Source: Mycobacterium sp. Aquia_216 (GTDB lineage: Bacteria; Actinomycetota; Actinomycetes; Mycobacteriales; Mycobacteriaceae). Taken from it: DNA of 64,000 nucleotides. The notes under the pieces were generated by a model. The model searched no databases, was not told the DNA's origin, and worked only from the letters and a program-made list of their open reading frames with translations. The stretch covers positions 5,952,001 through 6,016,000 of the forward strand of contig NZ_CP113529.1 in the NCBI RefSeq assembly GCF_026723865.1. Direction: 5' to 3'. This document shows, one piece after another, positions 38,034 to 48,364 of the stretch (positions are counted from its first letter, which is position 1; each line of letters starts with the position of its first letter). A program made the position numbers and the translations under genes.

Positions 38034-38828
38034 TCACTCTCGGCGCAGATAGTCCAGTTGCGCCTGCACGGACCATTCGGCTGCGTCCCAAAGCTTCTCG
38101 TCGACGTCGACATAGACGTATTCGACGATCTCACGGGCGGTGGCGTCGCCGCCCAGGTCCCACAGCGCAGCGCGCACCTGCTCCAGGCGCTCATGGCGGT
38201 GCGTCAGGTAACCGGTGGCGACGGACTCCAAGTCGGCCAGGTCGGGACCGTGCCCGGGCAACACCGTGCGTCGGCCCAGGCCGCGCAGCCGCCGCAGCGA
38301 CTCCAGGTAATCGGCCAGGCTGCCATCTTCGTTGTCGATGACGGTGGTGCCGCGGCCGAGCACGCTGTCCGCCGTCAATACCGCGTCGTCCAGCAGGAAT
38401 GACAGCGAATCGGCGGTATGGCCCGGCGTCGCCATCACCTTGATCTTCAGGCCGGCGGCATCGATGACCTCGCCGTCGACAAGCTCACCGCCGAGTCCGC
38501 GCAGGAACCCGCTGCCGGCCGAACGCACGGTCGCGCCGGTGAGCTCGACCAACTTGTCGATGCCATCGGTGTGGTCACCGTGCCGGTGGCTGATCAGGAC
38601 CAAAGCAATTCGGCCCAGCGACGCGACCCGGGCGATGTGCTCGTTGTCGTCGGGCCCCGGATCCACGATGACCAACTCGTCGCTGCGCGGTCCGCGCAAT
38701 ACCCAGGTGTTGGTGCCCTCCAGCGTCAGCAAGCCGGGGTTGTCGGCCAGCAGAACCGAGGCAGTGTCGGTGACCGCCCGCAACCTGCCGTATGCGGGAT
38801 GGATCAGCGGCTCACCGGTTTCGGTCAC
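38034..38828 (-). CDS. Metallo-beta-lactamase-fold hydrolase (Rv3677c homologue)
   Basis: 264 residues. The zinc motif HxHxDH is H81, H83, D85, H86 (SHRHGDHTDG), and the C-terminal 60 residues look like the winged-helix end of LACTB2/RNase-type family members rather than a true beta-lactamase. The substrate is unknown. Start GTG 38828 overlaps the stop of the RidA gene by four bases, so the two are cotranslated. Confidence 0.88.
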   Translation of the reverse strand: MTETGEPLIHPAYGRLRAVTDTASVLLADNPGLLTLEGTNTWVLRGPRSDELVIVDPGPDDNEHIARVASLGRIALVLISHRHGDHTDGIDKLVELTGATVRSAGSGFLRGLGGELVDGEVIDAAGLKIKVMATPGHTADSLSFLLDDAVLTADSVLGRGTTVIDNEDGSLADYLESLRRLRGLGRRTVLPGHGPDLADLESVATGYLTHRHERLEQVRAALWDLGGDATAREIVEYVYVDVDEKLWDAAEWSVQAQLDYLRRE

Positions 38829-39289
38829 GGCCCTTCGCCGACCTCCACGATCAATTCGACTTCGACTGGCGCATCCAGTGGCAGCTCGGATACGCCCACC
38901 GCCGAGCGCGCATGCGTGCCTTGCTCGCCGAACACCTCAGCGAGCAGGTCGGATGCGCCGTTGATGACGCCGGGCTGGCCGTTGAAGCCTGAGGCCGAGG
39001 CGACGAACCCGACGACCTTGACCACCCGGGTCACCGCGTCGATACCCACCAGCGAGTTCACCGCGGCCAGCGCGTTGAGCGCACAGACCCGCGCCATCGC
39101 CTTGGCATCCTCGGGACTCACGCCGGCGCCGACCTTGCCGGTCCCGGCCAACTTTCCCTCCACGATCGGCAGCTGACCCGAGGTATAGACCAGATTGCCG
39201 GTCCGCACCGCGGGCACGTAGGAGGCCAGCGGTGCAACCAACTCCGGAAGCGAAACACCGAGCTGCCCTAGCCGGGCCGAAGCGTTCAT
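38825..39289 (-). CDS. RidA/YjgF-family protein (Rv3678c homologue)
   Basis: 154 residues. RidA proteins hydrolyse reactive enamine/imine intermediates made by PLP enzymes. The fold pattern is clear: an N-terminal strand set and LVYTSGQLPIVEGKLAGTGKVGAGVSPEDAKAMARVCALNALAAVNSLVG. The C-terminal RSAVGVSELPLDAPVEVELIVEV is the usual family end, with Arg102-type residue preserved as R in ARSAVGV. It sits in a minus-strand operon with the small DUF4177 gene upstream and the metallo-hydrolase downstream. Confidence 0.9.
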   Translation of the reverse strand: MNASARLGQLGVSLPELVAPLASYVPAVRTGNLVYTSGQLPIVEGKLAGTGKVGAGVSPEDAKAMARVCALNALAAVNSLVGIDAVTRVVKVVGFVASASGFNGQPGVINGASDLLAEVFGEQGTHARSAVGVSELPLDAPVEVELIVEVGEGP

Positions 39290-39303
39290 GTGGCCGAGTC
39301 CTC

Positions 39304-39323
39304 TTACTTAGGGTTACTTAGGG
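39304..39323. repeat. Tandem 10-bp direct repeat at a gene end
   Basis: TTACTTAGGG occurs twice head to tail (39304-39313 and 39314-39323). The second copy contains the stop codon of the small DUF4177 gene on the minus strand, so the repeat duplicates the last codons and stop. Confidence 0.9.
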
Positions 39324-39475
39324 CGCTTCAGATAGGCGACATGTTGCTCGCCGGTCGGCCCGGGCAGCACCGCCACGAGCTCCCAGCCGTCTGCACCCCA
39401 TTGGTCGAGGATCTGTTTGGTGGCGTGCGTCAACAGCGGAACCGTGGCGTATTCCCATGGGGTCGGTTGGCTCAT
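39314..39475 (-). CDS. Small DUF4177-type protein (Rv3678A homologue)
   Basis: 53 residues: MSQPTPWEYATVPLLTHA at the start, QILDQWGADGWELVAVLP in the middle and EQHVAYLKRPK at the end. The WEY...ILDQWG..GWELV pattern is that of DUF4177 proteins. Such small proteins are easy to miss and often lie before RidA and BagAB genes in mycobacteria. Start ATG 39475. Function is unknown. It probably begins the RidA/metallo-hydrolase operon. Confidence 0.82.
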   Translation of the reverse strand: MSQPTPWEYATVPLLTHATKQILDQWGADGWELVAVLPGPTGEQHVAYLKRPK

Positions 39476-39584
39476 GACGCGAGCTTATCGGTCGGACTTG
39501 AACACCACTGGCCAGCCCGGTAGAAGGCGATCCGATGTAGGTACCCGATTTGCCGGGGCCGAGAAGGGCTCGGGCTAGCATGCG

Positions 39585-40607
39585 ATGGTGGCAACCATTT
39601 CTCGCGGCAGCGCTGCCGTCGGCTGGCCGGCACGCTTGTCGAAGGCCCGACTGCACTTCGTTACCGGCAAAGGCGGGACGGGCAAATCGACCATCGCGGC
39701 CGCGCTCGCGCTGACCCTGGCGGCGGGGGGCCGCAAAGTCCTCCTCGTCGAAGTGGAAGGTCGCCAAGGAATTGCGCAACTCTTCGACGTTCCGCCGTTG
39801 CCCTACGAAGAGGTCAAGATCGCGACCGCCGAACGGGGCGGCCAGGTAAACGCGTTGGCGATCGACATCGAGGCCGCGTTCCTGGAATACCTCGACATGT
39901 TCTACAACCTCGGAATCGCGGGACGCGCGATGCGCCGCATCGGAGCGGTCGAGTTCGCGACGACAATCGCACCGGGCCTGCGGGACGTGTTGCTCACCGG
40001 CAAGATCAAAGAGGCGGTAGTGCGCCTCGACAAAAACAAGCTCCCGGTCTATGACGCGATAGTTGTCGATTCGCCACCGACGGGTCGGATCCCACGCTTC
40101 CTGGACACCACGAAGGCGGTGTCCGACTTGGCCAAGGGTGGTCCGGTGCACTCGCAGGCCGACGGCGTGGTGAAGTTGCTGCACTCCGACCAGACCGCCA
40201 TTCATCTGGTGACGCTGTTGGAAACCCTGCCGGTGCAGGAAACGATGGAAGCCATCGAGGAACTTTCCGAGCTGGACCTGCCGATCGGCAGCGTCATCGT
40301 CAATCGCAACATTCCGATGTACCTGGAGCCTGGCGATCTGGCAAAGGCCGCCGAAGGCGATGTCGACGCGGACTCGGTGCGAGCCGGGTTGAAGACGGCC
40401 GGCATTGAGCTCAGCGATACCGACTTCGCCGGCTTGTTGACCGAAACCATCCAGCACGCCACCCGCATCACGGCACGCGCGGAGACCGCGCAACAGCTCG
40501 ACGCCTTGAACGTGCCGCGATTGGAGTTGCCGGCAATTTCCGACGGCGTCGACCTGGGCAGCCTCTATGAACTGTCGGAATCGCTTGCTCAGCAAGGAGT
40601 TCGATGA
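39585..40607 (+). CDS. bagA: ArsA/Get3-like ATPase BagA (Rv3679 homologue)
   Basis: 340 residues. A deviant Walker A GKGGTGKS lies at residues 28-35, and the switch motif [15 protein letters not shown] is present. Rv3679 and Rv3680 are described as homologues of the eukaryotic tail-anchored-protein chaperone Get3 (BagA and BagB), which form a complex; loss in M. tuberculosis causes sensitivity to glycerol-linked metabolic stress. The stop overlaps the bagB start by four bases (ATGA), which supports a fixed ratio of the two subunits. Confidence 0.9.
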   Translation: MVATISRGSAAVGWPARLSKARLHFVTGKGGTGKSTIAAALALTLAAGGRKVLLVEVEGRQGIAQLFDVPPLPYEEVKIATAERGGQVNALAIDIEAAFLEYLDMFYNLGIAGRAMRRIGAVEFATTIAPGLRDVLLTGKIKEAVVRLDKNKLPVYDAIVVDSPPTGRIPRFLDTTKAVSDLAKGGPVHSQADGVVKLLHSDQTAIHLVTLLETLPVQETMEAIEELSELDLPIGSVIVNRNIPMYLEPGDLAKAAEGDVDADSVRAGLKTAGIELSDTDFAGLLTETIQHATRITARAETAQQLDALNVPRLELPAISDGVDLGSLYELSESLAQQGVR

Positions 40608-41761
40608 GCGTCACACCGAAAGCACTTGATATGGCCGCAATCCTGGCCGATCGATCCAATCGGGTCGTGGTTTGCTGTGGCGCCGGCGGTGTAGGGAAGA
40701 CGACTACCGCAGCCGCGATGGCGTTACGTGCAGCCGAATACGGCCGCACTGTATGCGTTTTGACGATCGATCCTGCTAGACGACTGGCCCAAGCGCTGGG
40801 GGTCAACGATCTCGGCAATACTCCGCAACGGGTCCCGCTGGCGCCCGAGGTCTCCGGCGAGCTGCACGCGATGATGCTCGACATGCGCCGCACATTCGAC
40901 GAAATGGTGATCCAATACTCCGGCCCAGAGCGGGCACAAGCGCTGCTGAACAACCAGTTCTACCAGACCGTGGCGACGTCGCTCGCTGGCACGCAAGAGT
41001 ACATGGCAATGGAGAAACTGGGCCAACTGCTGGCGCAGGACCGCTGGGATCTGATCGTGGTGGATACTCCGCCGTCACGCAATGCGCTGGATTTCCTGGA
41101 TGCGCCAAAACGGTTGGGTAGCTTTATGGATAGCCGGCTGTGGCGGCTGCTGCTCGCGCCGGGCCGGGGCATCGGGCGGTTGGTCACCGGCGCAATGGGT
41201 TTGGCGATGAAGGCACTGTCGACCATTATGGGTTCGCAATTGCTCAGTGACATCGGATCTTTCGTGCAATCACTGGAAGCCACGTTCGGCGGTTGGCGCG
41301 AGAAGGCCGATCGCACCTATTCGCTGCTGAAACGGCGCGGCACCCAGTTCGTAGTGGTGTCGGCAGCCGAACCCGACGCGCTGCGCGAGGCATCCTTCTT
41401 CGTCGACCGGCTGTCGCAGGAGAGCATGCCGCTGGCGGGCCTCATCCTGAATCGCACCCACCCGATGTTGTGCGTATTGCCGGTGGAGCGGGCAATCGAC
41501 GGCATCGAGTCCCTGAAGACTGGCGCAGACCCCGAGGCCGCCGCGTTGGCCACGGCCGTCCTCACGATTCACGCCGACCGGGGCCAGACCGCCAAGCGGG
41601 AGATCCGGCTACTGTCGCGATTCACCGGGGCGAACCCGAATGTGCCGGTCGTCGGCGTGCCGTCACTACCGTTCGACGTGTCGGATCTGGAAGCCCTGCG
41701 TGCGCTGGCCGATCAGATCACCGCGGTCGGCGACGATGTGGCCCGCACTGTGGACGGCTGA
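40604..41761 (+). CDS. bagB: ArsA/Get3-like ATPase BagB (Rv3680 homologue)
   Basis: 385 residues. Walker A is GAGGVGKTT (26-34), and the switch regions include [14 protein letters not shown] and [17 protein letters not shown]. The middle helical part has a run of hydrophobic residues suited to hold a membrane segment. It is the partner of BagA, translationally coupled to it. The same structural class includes arsenite pumps, but no cysteine arsenic site is visible. Confidence 0.9.
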   Translation: MSVTPKALDMAAILADRSNRVVVCCGAGGVGKTTTAAAMALRAAEYGRTVCVLTIDPARRLAQALGVNDLGNTPQRVPLAPEVSGELHAMMLDMRRTFDEMVIQYSGPERAQALLNNQFYQTVATSLAGTQEYMAMEKLGQLLAQDRWDLIVVDTPPSRNALDFLDAPKRLGSFMDSRLWRLLLAPGRGIGRLVTGAMGLAMKALSTIMGSQLLSDIGSFVQSLEATFGGWREKADRTYSLLKRRGTQFVVVSAAEPDALREASFFVDRLSQESMPLAGLILNRTHPMLCVLPVERAIDGIESLKTGADPEAAALATAVLTIHADRGQTAKREIRLLSRFTGANPNVPVVGVPSLPFDVSDLEALRALADQITAVGDDVARTVDG

Positions 41762-42001
41762 ACACCCGTCAAAAAACACCTCTGCCAGGAGCGATGCGGT
41801 CGGCGCCGCGAACCGCTGAGCGGTTGCCAAAAAATGGGGCGGCTGGTGACGATTGCACACGCGCCTACTAATTGCGGCGAATTGCCATCTCACACAAGCG
41901 AGTTCGCGTTAGCATCGCTATTGGACACGCGGTAAATCTGCTCAACGCTGTAACAGAAATGTAATAGCGAGTTCGGGCCTACCAGCCCACCCCGACGGGC
42001 G

Positions 42002-42352
42002 TTAGCTGACGCCTCGGTTCCGGCGCTTGTCGAAGAAATCGGACCAGGAAACCACCTCGGGATGCTGCTTCAGCAAGGCCCGGCGCTGCCGCTCGGTCAT
42101 GCCGCCCCAGACGCCGAACTCGACCTTATTGTCCAGCGCATCCGCACCGCATTCCTGCATCACCGGGCAGTGGCGGCAGATCACCGCGGCCTTACGCTGA
42201 GCGGCGCCCCGAACAAACAGCTCATCGGGGTCAGTGGTCCGACATAGCGCTTGGGACACCCAGGCGATTCGATCTTCAGCCTCTACACTGCGGAGTACCC
42301 CCTGTGCTGCCGCAATGTTGGTTCGGCGCGCCGCCGGTCGTGTTCCTGACAC
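42002..42352 (-). CDS. whiB4: Redox-sensing transcription factor WhiB4
   Basis: 116 residues. Four cysteines, C37, C59, C62 and C68 (C-x21-C-x2-C-x5-C), hold a [4Fe-4S] cluster, followed by the Wbl motif GVWGGMTERQRR and a basic C-terminus. In M. tuberculosis WhiB4 is an oxygen-sensitive regulator that condenses DNA when oxidised and affects survival under oxidative stress. Start GTG 42352. It is divergent from ponA2. Confidence 0.95.
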   Translation of the reverse strand: MSGTRPAARRTNIAAAQGVLRSVEAEDRIAWVSQALCRTTDPDELFVRGAAQRKAAVICRHCPVMQECGADALDNKVEFGVWGGMTERQRRALLKQHPEVVSWSDFFDKRRNRGVS

Positions 42353-42714
42353 GAGCTGTTCCCTTCCTCCCGGTCGCTATTCACGACCGCCCTCCTTGGG
42401 TGGCAGACCGTTGCTGGCGATCCGCACCACATCGTGCTGATCGGTGTTACCTGAATCTCACCGTCTGTATAAGTTAGGTGGTCACGGGCCAATTGCGCAA
42501 CAGTCTGATAACGCTTTTTTTGGGACGGGCGTGCCGTCTTGTCATTGAGCGTAAGCCCAGTCATGAGATTGAGTACCCCTTTTGGGTGGCTGATATGTAA
42601 CGCGATCGAAAACATCCCATCCCGATGCACAGCAAAGCTGCTGGTCACGCGTTCCAGATCCGTTGCGCGGATCGACGGCGTGTCGGGCGACAAGGGGCGG
42701 TTACTGTAGTACGC
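42353..42714. other. 362-base divergent intergenic region without a gene
   Basis: No supported gene or RNA. It must hold the promoters of whiB4 (minus) and ponA2 (plus). A TATA-rich element CTGTATAAGTTAG occurs around 42464-42478 and a small inverted repeat ACCCCTTTTGGGT around 42576-42588. Neither is strong enough to name. Confidence 0.5.
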
Positions 42715-45141
42715 ATGTCAGACCGCCCGCCGGCAACTCTCACGATTCTTAAGCTGGCTGGATGCTGCGCGCTGGCCAGTGTGGTCGTTACGGCGCTGAT
42801 GTTTCCCTTGGCAGGCGGGTTGGGACTGATGTCCAATCGGGCCTCCGAAGTAGTGGCCAACGGCTCGGCCCAACTGCTCGAGGGACAGGTACCCGCTGTC
42901 TCGACGATGGTCGACGCGAAGGGCAACACCATCGCGTGGCTCTACGAGCAGCGCCGGTTCGAAGTGCCCACCGACAAGATCGCCAACACGATGAAGCTGG
43001 CGATCGTCTCGATCGAGGACAAACGATTCGCCGAGCACAACGGCGTGGACTGGAAAGGCACGCTGACTGGGCTGGCCGGCTACGCGTCCGGCGATGTCGA
43101 CACCCGGGGAGGTTCGACGATCGAGCAGCAATACATCAAGAACTACCAACTATTGGTGACCGCCAAGACCGATGCGGAAAAGCGCGCGGCCGTCGAGACC
43201 ACCCCGGCCCGCAAGCTGCGCGAGATCCGGATGGCGCTCACGCTCGACAAGACCTTCACCAAGCCGGAGATCCTGACCCGCTACCTCAACCTTGTCTCCT
43301 TCGGCAACGGCTCGTTCGGCGTGCAGGACGCGGCGCAGACCTACTTCGGTATCAACGCGGCGGATCTGAACTGGGAGCAAGCGGCGCTGCTGGCGGGCAT
43401 GGTGCAGTCGACCAGCACGCTCAACCCCTACACCAACCCCGACGGGGCGCTGGCCCGGCGGAACCTGGTCCTCGACACGATGATCGACAACCTGCCGCAG
43501 GAGACCGACGCGCTGCGTGCGGCCAAGGCAACGCCGTTGGGAATCTTGCCGCAGCCCAACGAGCTGCCCCGCGGCTGCATCGCGGCCGGCGACCGCGCAT
43601 TCTTCTGTGACTACGTCCAGGAGTACCTCTCGCGCGCGGGCATAAGTAAGGAACAGGTGGCCAGGGGTGGCTATCTGATCCGCACCACGCTGGACCCGGA
43701 CGTGCAGATCCCGGTCAAGGCGGCCATCGACAGATTCGCCAGTCCGACCCTGCCGGGCATCTCGAGCGTGATGAGTGTGATCAGGCCTGGCAAGGATTCG
43801 CACAAGGTGATGGCCATGGCCAGCAACCGCACCTACGGACTCGACGTCGATGCCGGCCAAACCATGCGGCCGCAGCCGTTCTCGCTCGTCGGCGATGGCG
43901 CGGGATCGGTGTTCAAGATCTTCACCACCGCCGCCGCGCTGGACATGGGTATGGGCATCAACGCCACGCTCGAGGTGCCGTCGCGGTTCCAGTCCAAGGG
44001 CCTGGGTAGCGGTGGGGCCAAGGGCTGCCCCAAGGACACCTGGTGCGTGGTCAACGCCGGCAATTACCGCGGCTCGATGAACGTGACCGAGGCGTTGGCC
44101 ACCTCGCCCAACACCGCGTTCGCCAAGCTGATCTCACAGGTCGGGGTGACGCGCACGGTCGACATGGCGGTCAAACTCGGGTTGCGGTCCTACGCCGATC
44201 CCGGCACCGCCCGCGACTACAACCCCGACAGCAACGAGAGCCTGGCCGACTTCGTCAAACGCCAGAACATCGGGTCGTTCACTCTCGGCCCGATCGAGGT
44301 GAACGCCCTGGAGCTGTCGAATGTCGCGGCCACGCTGGCCTCGGGCGGTGTGTGGTGCCCGCCCAACCCCATCGACAAACTGATCGACCGCAATGGCAAC
44401 GAAGTCGCCGTGACCACCCAGACCTGCGACCAGGTGGTGCCCGAAGGGTTGGCGAACACCCTGGCCAACGCGATGAGCAAGGACGCTACAGGCGGCGGGA
44501 CCGCGGCCGGTTCGGCCGGCGCCGCGGGATGGGACCTTCCGGTGTCCGGTAAGACGGGCACCACCGAGGCCCACCGCTCCTCCGGGTTCGTCGGCTTCAC
44601 CAGCCGCTACGCGGCGGCGAACTACATCTACGACGACTCCACCTCCCCGACGGACCTGTGCTCGGCCCCGCTGCGCCACTGCGGCGAGGGCGACCTGTAC
44701 GGCGGTAACGAGCCGGCGCGGACCTGGTTTACCGCAATGAAGCCGATCGCCCTGAGCTTCGGCGACATCAAGTTGCCGCCGACCGATCCTCGCTACGTCG
44801 AAGGCTCACCGGGCTCACGGGTGCCGAGCGTCGCCGGCATGGACGTGGACGCCGCACGCTCACGCCTCAAGGAGGCGGGCTTCCAGGTCGCCGACCAGAC
44901 CAATTCGGTCAACAGCACAGCGAAGTTGGGCGAGGTAGTCGGGACGTCGCCCGCCGGCAATACGATTCCCGGCTCTGTCGTCACCATTCAGGTCAGTAAC
45001 GGCATCCCGCCGCCCCCGCCGCCGCCGCCGGACGGTGTGCCGCTGCCGATCGGTTCGCAGGTCGTGGAAATCCCCGGGCTGCCGCCGATCACCATCCCGC
45101 TGCTGGCGCCACCGCCACCACCCGGGCAGCCGCCACCATAG
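42715..45141 (+). CDS. ponA2: Bifunctional penicillin-binding protein PonA2 (class A PBP)
   Basis: 808 residues, like PonA2 (810). A membrane helix (residues 10-36) is followed by a GT51 glycosyltransferase with catalytic E101 in EDKRF and then a transpeptidase with S398-x-x-K401, S464-x-N466 and K613-T-G615. The C-terminus has one PASTA repeat and a Pro-rich tail. It polymerises and cross-links peptidoglycan; in M. tuberculosis it matters for survival in dormancy-like stress. ATG 42715 gives the expected N-terminus MSDRPPATL. Confidence 0.96.
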   Translation: MSDRPPATLTILKLAGCCALASVVVTALMFPLAGGLGLMSNRASEVVANGSAQLLEGQVPAVSTMVDAKGNTIAWLYEQRRFEVPTDKIANTMKLAIVSIEDKRFAEHNGVDWKGTLTGLAGYASGDVDTRGGSTIEQQYIKNYQLLVTAKTDAEKRAAVETTPARKLREIRMALTLDKTFTKPEILTRYLNLVSFGNGSFGVQDAAQTYFGINAADLNWEQAALLAGMVQSTSTLNPYTNPDGALARRNLVLDTMIDNLPQETDALRAAKATPLGILPQPNELPRGCIAAGDRAFFCDYVQEYLSRAGISKEQVARGGYLIRTTLDPDVQIPVKAAIDRFASPTLPGISSVMSVIRPGKDSHKVMAMASNRTYGLDVDAGQTMRPQPFSLVGDGAGSVFKIFTTAAALDMGMGINATLEVPSRFQSKGLGSGGAKGCPKDTWCVVNAGNYRGSMNVTEALATSPNTAFAKLISQVGVTRTVDMAVKLGLRSYADPGTARDYNPDSNESLADFVKRQNIGSFTLGPIEVNALELSNVAATLASGGVWCPPNPIDKLIDRNGNEVAVTTQTCDQVVPEGLANTLANAMSKDATGGGTAAGSAGAAGWDLPVSGKTGTTEAHRSSGFVGFTSRYAAANYIYDDSTSPTDLCSAPLRHCGEGDLYGGNEPARTWFTAMKPIALSFGDIKLPPTDPRYVEGSPGSRVPSVAGMDVDAARSRLKEAGFQVADQTNSVNSTAKLGEVVGTSPAGNTIPGSVVTIQVSNGIPPPPPPPPDGVPLPIGSQVVEIPGLPPITIPLLAPPPPPGQPPP

Positions 45142-45197
45142 GCGCGCACCGGCGCGACACACGCTCCTGATTCAGCGGCCCGCAGTAAACTGCGGGC

Positions 45198-46157
45198 ATG
45201 GCTGATGTGTTGCCCGCCCTGATCCGCACCGGTGCCGTCGCGCTGGGTTCGACCGTCGCCGGCGTCGGTTATGCCGCGGTCGTCGAGCGGAACGCGTTCG
45301 TCTTGCGCGAGATAACGATGCCCGTCTTGTCGCCGGGTTCCACACCGCTAAGAGTGCTGCATATCAGCGATCTGCACATGCTGCCCAGCCAGCGCCGCAA
45401 GCAGGCGTGGCTGCGTGAGCTGGCCGGCTGGGAACCGGACCTGGTCGTCAACACCGGCGACAACCTGGCCCACCCCAAAGCGGTCCCCGCGGTCGTCCAG
45501 GCGCTGGGGGATCTGCTCTCGCGACCGGGTGTCTTCGTCTTCGGCAGCAACGACTACTTCGGACCGCGCCTGAAGAACCCGCTGCACTACCTGACCAACC
45601 CGTCCCACCGGATAAAGGGAGAACCACTGCCCTGGCAGGATCTGCGGGCGGCGTTCACCGAGCGTGGCTGGCTCGACCTCACCCACAATCGCCGCGAATT
45701 CGAGGTGGCCGGCCTGCATCTCGCCGCGGCGGGCGTGGACGACCCGCACATCGACCGCGACCGCTACGAGACGATCGCGGGTCCGGCCAGCCCGGCGGCG
45801 AATCTGCGGCTGGGATTGGTCCACTCGCCCGAGCCCCGGGTGCTGGATCGCTTCGCGGCCGACGGCTACCAGCTGGTGATGGCCGGACACACGCACGGCG
45901 GCCAGCTGTGCCTGCCGTTCTACGGCGCGCTGGTGACCAACTGCGGCCTGGACCGGACCCGGGCGAAGGGGCCGTCACGCTGGGGCGCCAACATGCAGTT
46001 GCACGTCTCGGCGGGGCTGGGCACGTCCCCGTTCGCGCCGGTGCGCTTCTGCTGCCGGCCCGAAGCGACGCTGCTGACGTTGATCGCCGCCCCGATGGGT
46101 GGACGAGACTCGAGCAGCAACCTGGGCCGCTCACAGCCCGCGGCATCGCTGCGTTGA
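45198..46157 (+). CDS. Metallophosphoesterase (Rv3683 homologue)
   Basis: 319 residues, as in Rv3683. It carries an N-terminal hydrophobic segment and all metal motifs of the calcineurin-like fold: HISDLHM, NTGDN, FGSNDYF and GHTHGGQ. It resembles the YkuE/YaeI group. The substrate is unknown. Its TGA stop overlaps a TTG that starts the next gene (TTGA). Confidence 0.92.
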   Translation: MADVLPALIRTGAVALGSTVAGVGYAAVVERNAFVLREITMPVLSPGSTPLRVLHISDLHMLPSQRRKQAWLRELAGWEPDLVVNTGDNLAHPKAVPAVVQALGDLLSRPGVFVFGSNDYFGPRLKNPLHYLTNPSHRIKGEPLPWQDLRAAFTERGWLDLTHNRREFEVAGLHLAAAGVDDPHIDRDRYETIAGPASPAANLRLGLVHSPEPRVLDRFAADGYQLVMAGHTHGGQLCLPFYGALVTNCGLDRTRAKGPSRWGANMQLHVSAGLGTSPFAPVRFCCRPEATLLTLIAAPMGGRDSSSNLGRSQPAASLR

Positions 46158-47260
46158 ACGATCAGACCCAGATCGCAGTCCGTGGCCTGTCACGAAGCTG
46201 GACGGACAATGCGATCCGGCTGATCGAGGCCGATGCCCGTCGCAGCGCCGACACTCACCTGTTGCGCTACCCGCTGCCTTCGGCCTGGTCCACGGACCTC
46301 GACGTCGCGCTGTATCTCAAGGACGAGTCGACTCACATCACCGGCAGCCTCAAGCACCGGCTGGCGCGTTCGTTGTTTCTGTATGCCCTGTGCAACGGCT
46401 GGATCGGCGAGCACACCACCATCGTGGAGGCGTCGTCGGGTTCGACGGCGATATCCGAGGCGTATTTCGCGTCGCTGCTGGGCCTGCCGTTCGTCGCCGT
46501 GGTCCCGGCGAGCACCAGCACCTCCAAGCTGGCACTGATCGAATCACAAGGCGGCCGTTGCCATTTCGTGGAGAACTCCAGCGAGGTGTACGCCGAGGCG
46601 CAGCGCGTTGCCCAGGAGACCGGCGGCCACTACATGGACCAGTTCACCAACGCCGAACGGGCCACCGACTGGCGCGGCAACAACAACATCGCGGAGTCGA
46701 TCTTCGTGCAGATGCGCGAGGAGAGGCACCCGATCCCGGAGTGGATCGTGGTCGGCGCGGGCACCGGCGGAACCAGCGCGACGATCGGCCGCTACATCCG
46801 CTACCGGCGACACGCCACCCGGCTGTGCGTTGTCGACCCGGAGAACTCCGCGTTCTTTCCCGCCTACGCCCAAGAGAAATACGACCTCGTGATCCCGGCG
46901 TCGTCCCGCATCGAGGGCATCGGGCGGCCGCGGGTGGAACCGTCGTTTCTGCCCGATGTGGTGGACCGGATGGTCGCGGTGCCCGACGCCGCGTCGATCG
47001 CCGCAGCACGCCACGTCAGCGCCGTGCTGGGGCGGCGGGTGGGACCGTCGACGGGCACCAACCTGTGGGGCGCGTTCGGCCTGCTGGCCGAGATGGTCGC
47101 CGCGGGCCGCAGTGGCTCGGTGATCACGCTGATCGCCGACAGCGGCGACCGCTATGCCGACACCTATTTCAGCGACGAGTGGGTCGGCGCGCAGGGGCTC
47201 GACCTCACCGGTCCCGCCGAGGCACTGGTCGAATTCGAGCGCAACAGCGGCTGGACCTAG
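46154..47260 (+). CDS. cds1: PLP-dependent cysteine desulfhydrase Cds1
   Basis: About 368 residues, a cysteine synthase-fold PLP enzyme with the Schiff-base lysine K67 in [11 protein letters not shown] and the Gly-rich phosphate loop in [13 protein letters not shown]. The M. tuberculosis homologue Rv3684 breaks cysteine down to H2S, pyruvate and ammonia and so affects respiration and redox balance. The TTG at 46154 overlaps the previous stop, giving coupled translation; a later start is possible because the M. tuberculosis protein is 346 residues. Confidence 0.9.
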   Translation: MNDQTQIAVRGLSRSWTDNAIRLIEADARRSADTHLLRYPLPSAWSTDLDVALYLKDESTHITGSLKHRLARSLFLYALCNGWIGEHTTIVEASSGSTAISEAYFASLLGLPFVAVVPASTSTSKLALIESQGGRCHFVENSSEVYAEAQRVAQETGGHYMDQFTNAERATDWRGNNNIAESIFVQMREERHPIPEWIVVGAGTGGTSATIGRYIRYRRHATRLCVVDPENSAFFPAYAQEKYDLVIPASSRIEGIGRPRVEPSFLPDVVDRMVAVPDAASIAAARHVSAVLGRRVGPSTGTNLWGAFGLLAEMVAAGRSGSVITLIADSGDRYADTYFSDEWVGAQGLDLTGPAEALVEFERNSGWT

Positions 47261-47320
47261 CCCTCAGCCAGCGGTTTGGGCAGTCGACGGGCGGGTGCGA
47301 TAGGCTGTCGAGGCTTCAAG

Positions 47321-47397
<77 letters not shown>

Positions 47398-47404
47398 CTG
47401 CAAG

Positions 47405-47425
47405 ACCCGGGTTCTGCACCCGGGT
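47405..47425 (+). terminator. Possible tRNA-Pro terminator hairpin
   Basis: A 7-bp perfect stem, ACCCGGG (47405-47411) with CCCGGGT (47419-47425), has a 7-base loop and begins eight bases after the tRNA CCA end. No T run follows, so it may be a processing or weak termination structure. Confidence 0.45.
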
Positions 47426-47522
47426 ATGCGTGGCTAGCACGCCGCGGGACGCCGGCCTGTGCGGCGAGCCGCAACAAGCGTCACCTCGCCGAGGTGGGCG
47501 CCCCGCATTAAACTTGGACCGC

Positions 47523-48089
47523 ATGGCATCGGTCAGGTCGATCACCCAGCAGCGGGATACTCGCCTGCGCGTCGCCCACCTTCCCGATCGTCGGGCAAGC
47601 GATGAATTTCCTTACCACCCAACCCTTTTGGAGATCGCCCAACGGCAGCAGGAGCTCGACGCATGGGAGGCGATGCAGGTCGGCGGCTATCGATTCGCCA
47701 AACCCGGCACGATTATCAGTTTCCTGATCTCCGCCGTGATGCTGTTCCTCGCGTTCACCCCGGTCCCACCGAACTGGCCCTGGAATATCCCGCTGGTCAT
47801 CGTGGCCATTTTCGGCGCCGTGGCGACGGTGGTTTGTGGCCTTTTATGGTTCGACAGGCCGAAGGCCGGATCCCGCCCGGAGCTGCTGGCGATCGTGCCG
47901 TTCTCGCGGGCAGAAAACCTGCACCTGATGAACACCCAACCCGTCGAGCCGTACCTCGCGACCTGCACCTGTCCCGGCTGCGGCGATCTGTCCACCCATC
48001 TGGTTCGCCAGCCCGACGAGGGTGATCCGGACTGGTCGAAAGTCACCCGGCAGTGCCGGATATGCGGGCGGGAATGGGCGCAAGACTAG
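47523..48089 (+). CDS. Two-helix membrane protein with C-terminal zinc ribbon, unrecognised
   Basis: 188 residues. Two membrane helices (about 62-82 and 88-108) are followed by a soluble tail with two CxxCG pairs, CPGCG and CRICG, about 35 residues apart. These pairs would bind one zinc, as in zinc-ribbon folds. The N-terminus is basic. The family is unknown to me. ATG 47523 is close to the tRNA-Pro gene. The region 48090-48364 after it shows no gene. Confidence 0.7.
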   Translation: MASVRSITQQRDTRLRVAHLPDRRASDEFPYHPTLLEIAQRQQELDAWEAMQVGGYRFAKPGTIISFLISAVMLFLAFTPVPPNWPWNIPLVIVAIFGAVATVVCGLLWFDRPKAGSRPELLAIVPFSRAENLHLMNTQPVEPYLATCTCPGCGDLSTHLVRQPDEGDPDWSKVTRQCRICGREWAQD

Positions 48090-48364
48090 ACGGCGCGTGA
48101 TGTGCGAGGGCGGTGCCGCACCGGGTTCAGTGCTCGGGCTGCAAGCCTGATCGAGCGCCGCACTATCCGTTCCGCCTTGTCGTCGACGCTGCTGAACTCG
48201 CCTTCACGCAACAGTGTTCAGCACGGCAATCAGCTCTCGCATCGAAAAGCTCACGCCCACACGGCGTTTGACGCCGCCACCGAAGGGAGGTCAGGCGTAG
48301 GTCTGCGGGTCGCGGTGCGGGCAACCCGGGTGGCCTGAAGCCGTTCGCCGGATTCTCCCGATGA

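Noticed and set aside
39318-40595. Long 425-codon minus-strand open frame opposite bagA
   Set aside because: It is antisense to a conserved ATPase gene with clear motifs and has no family pattern; it is a high-GC shadow. The real small gene there is in another frame (39314-39475).
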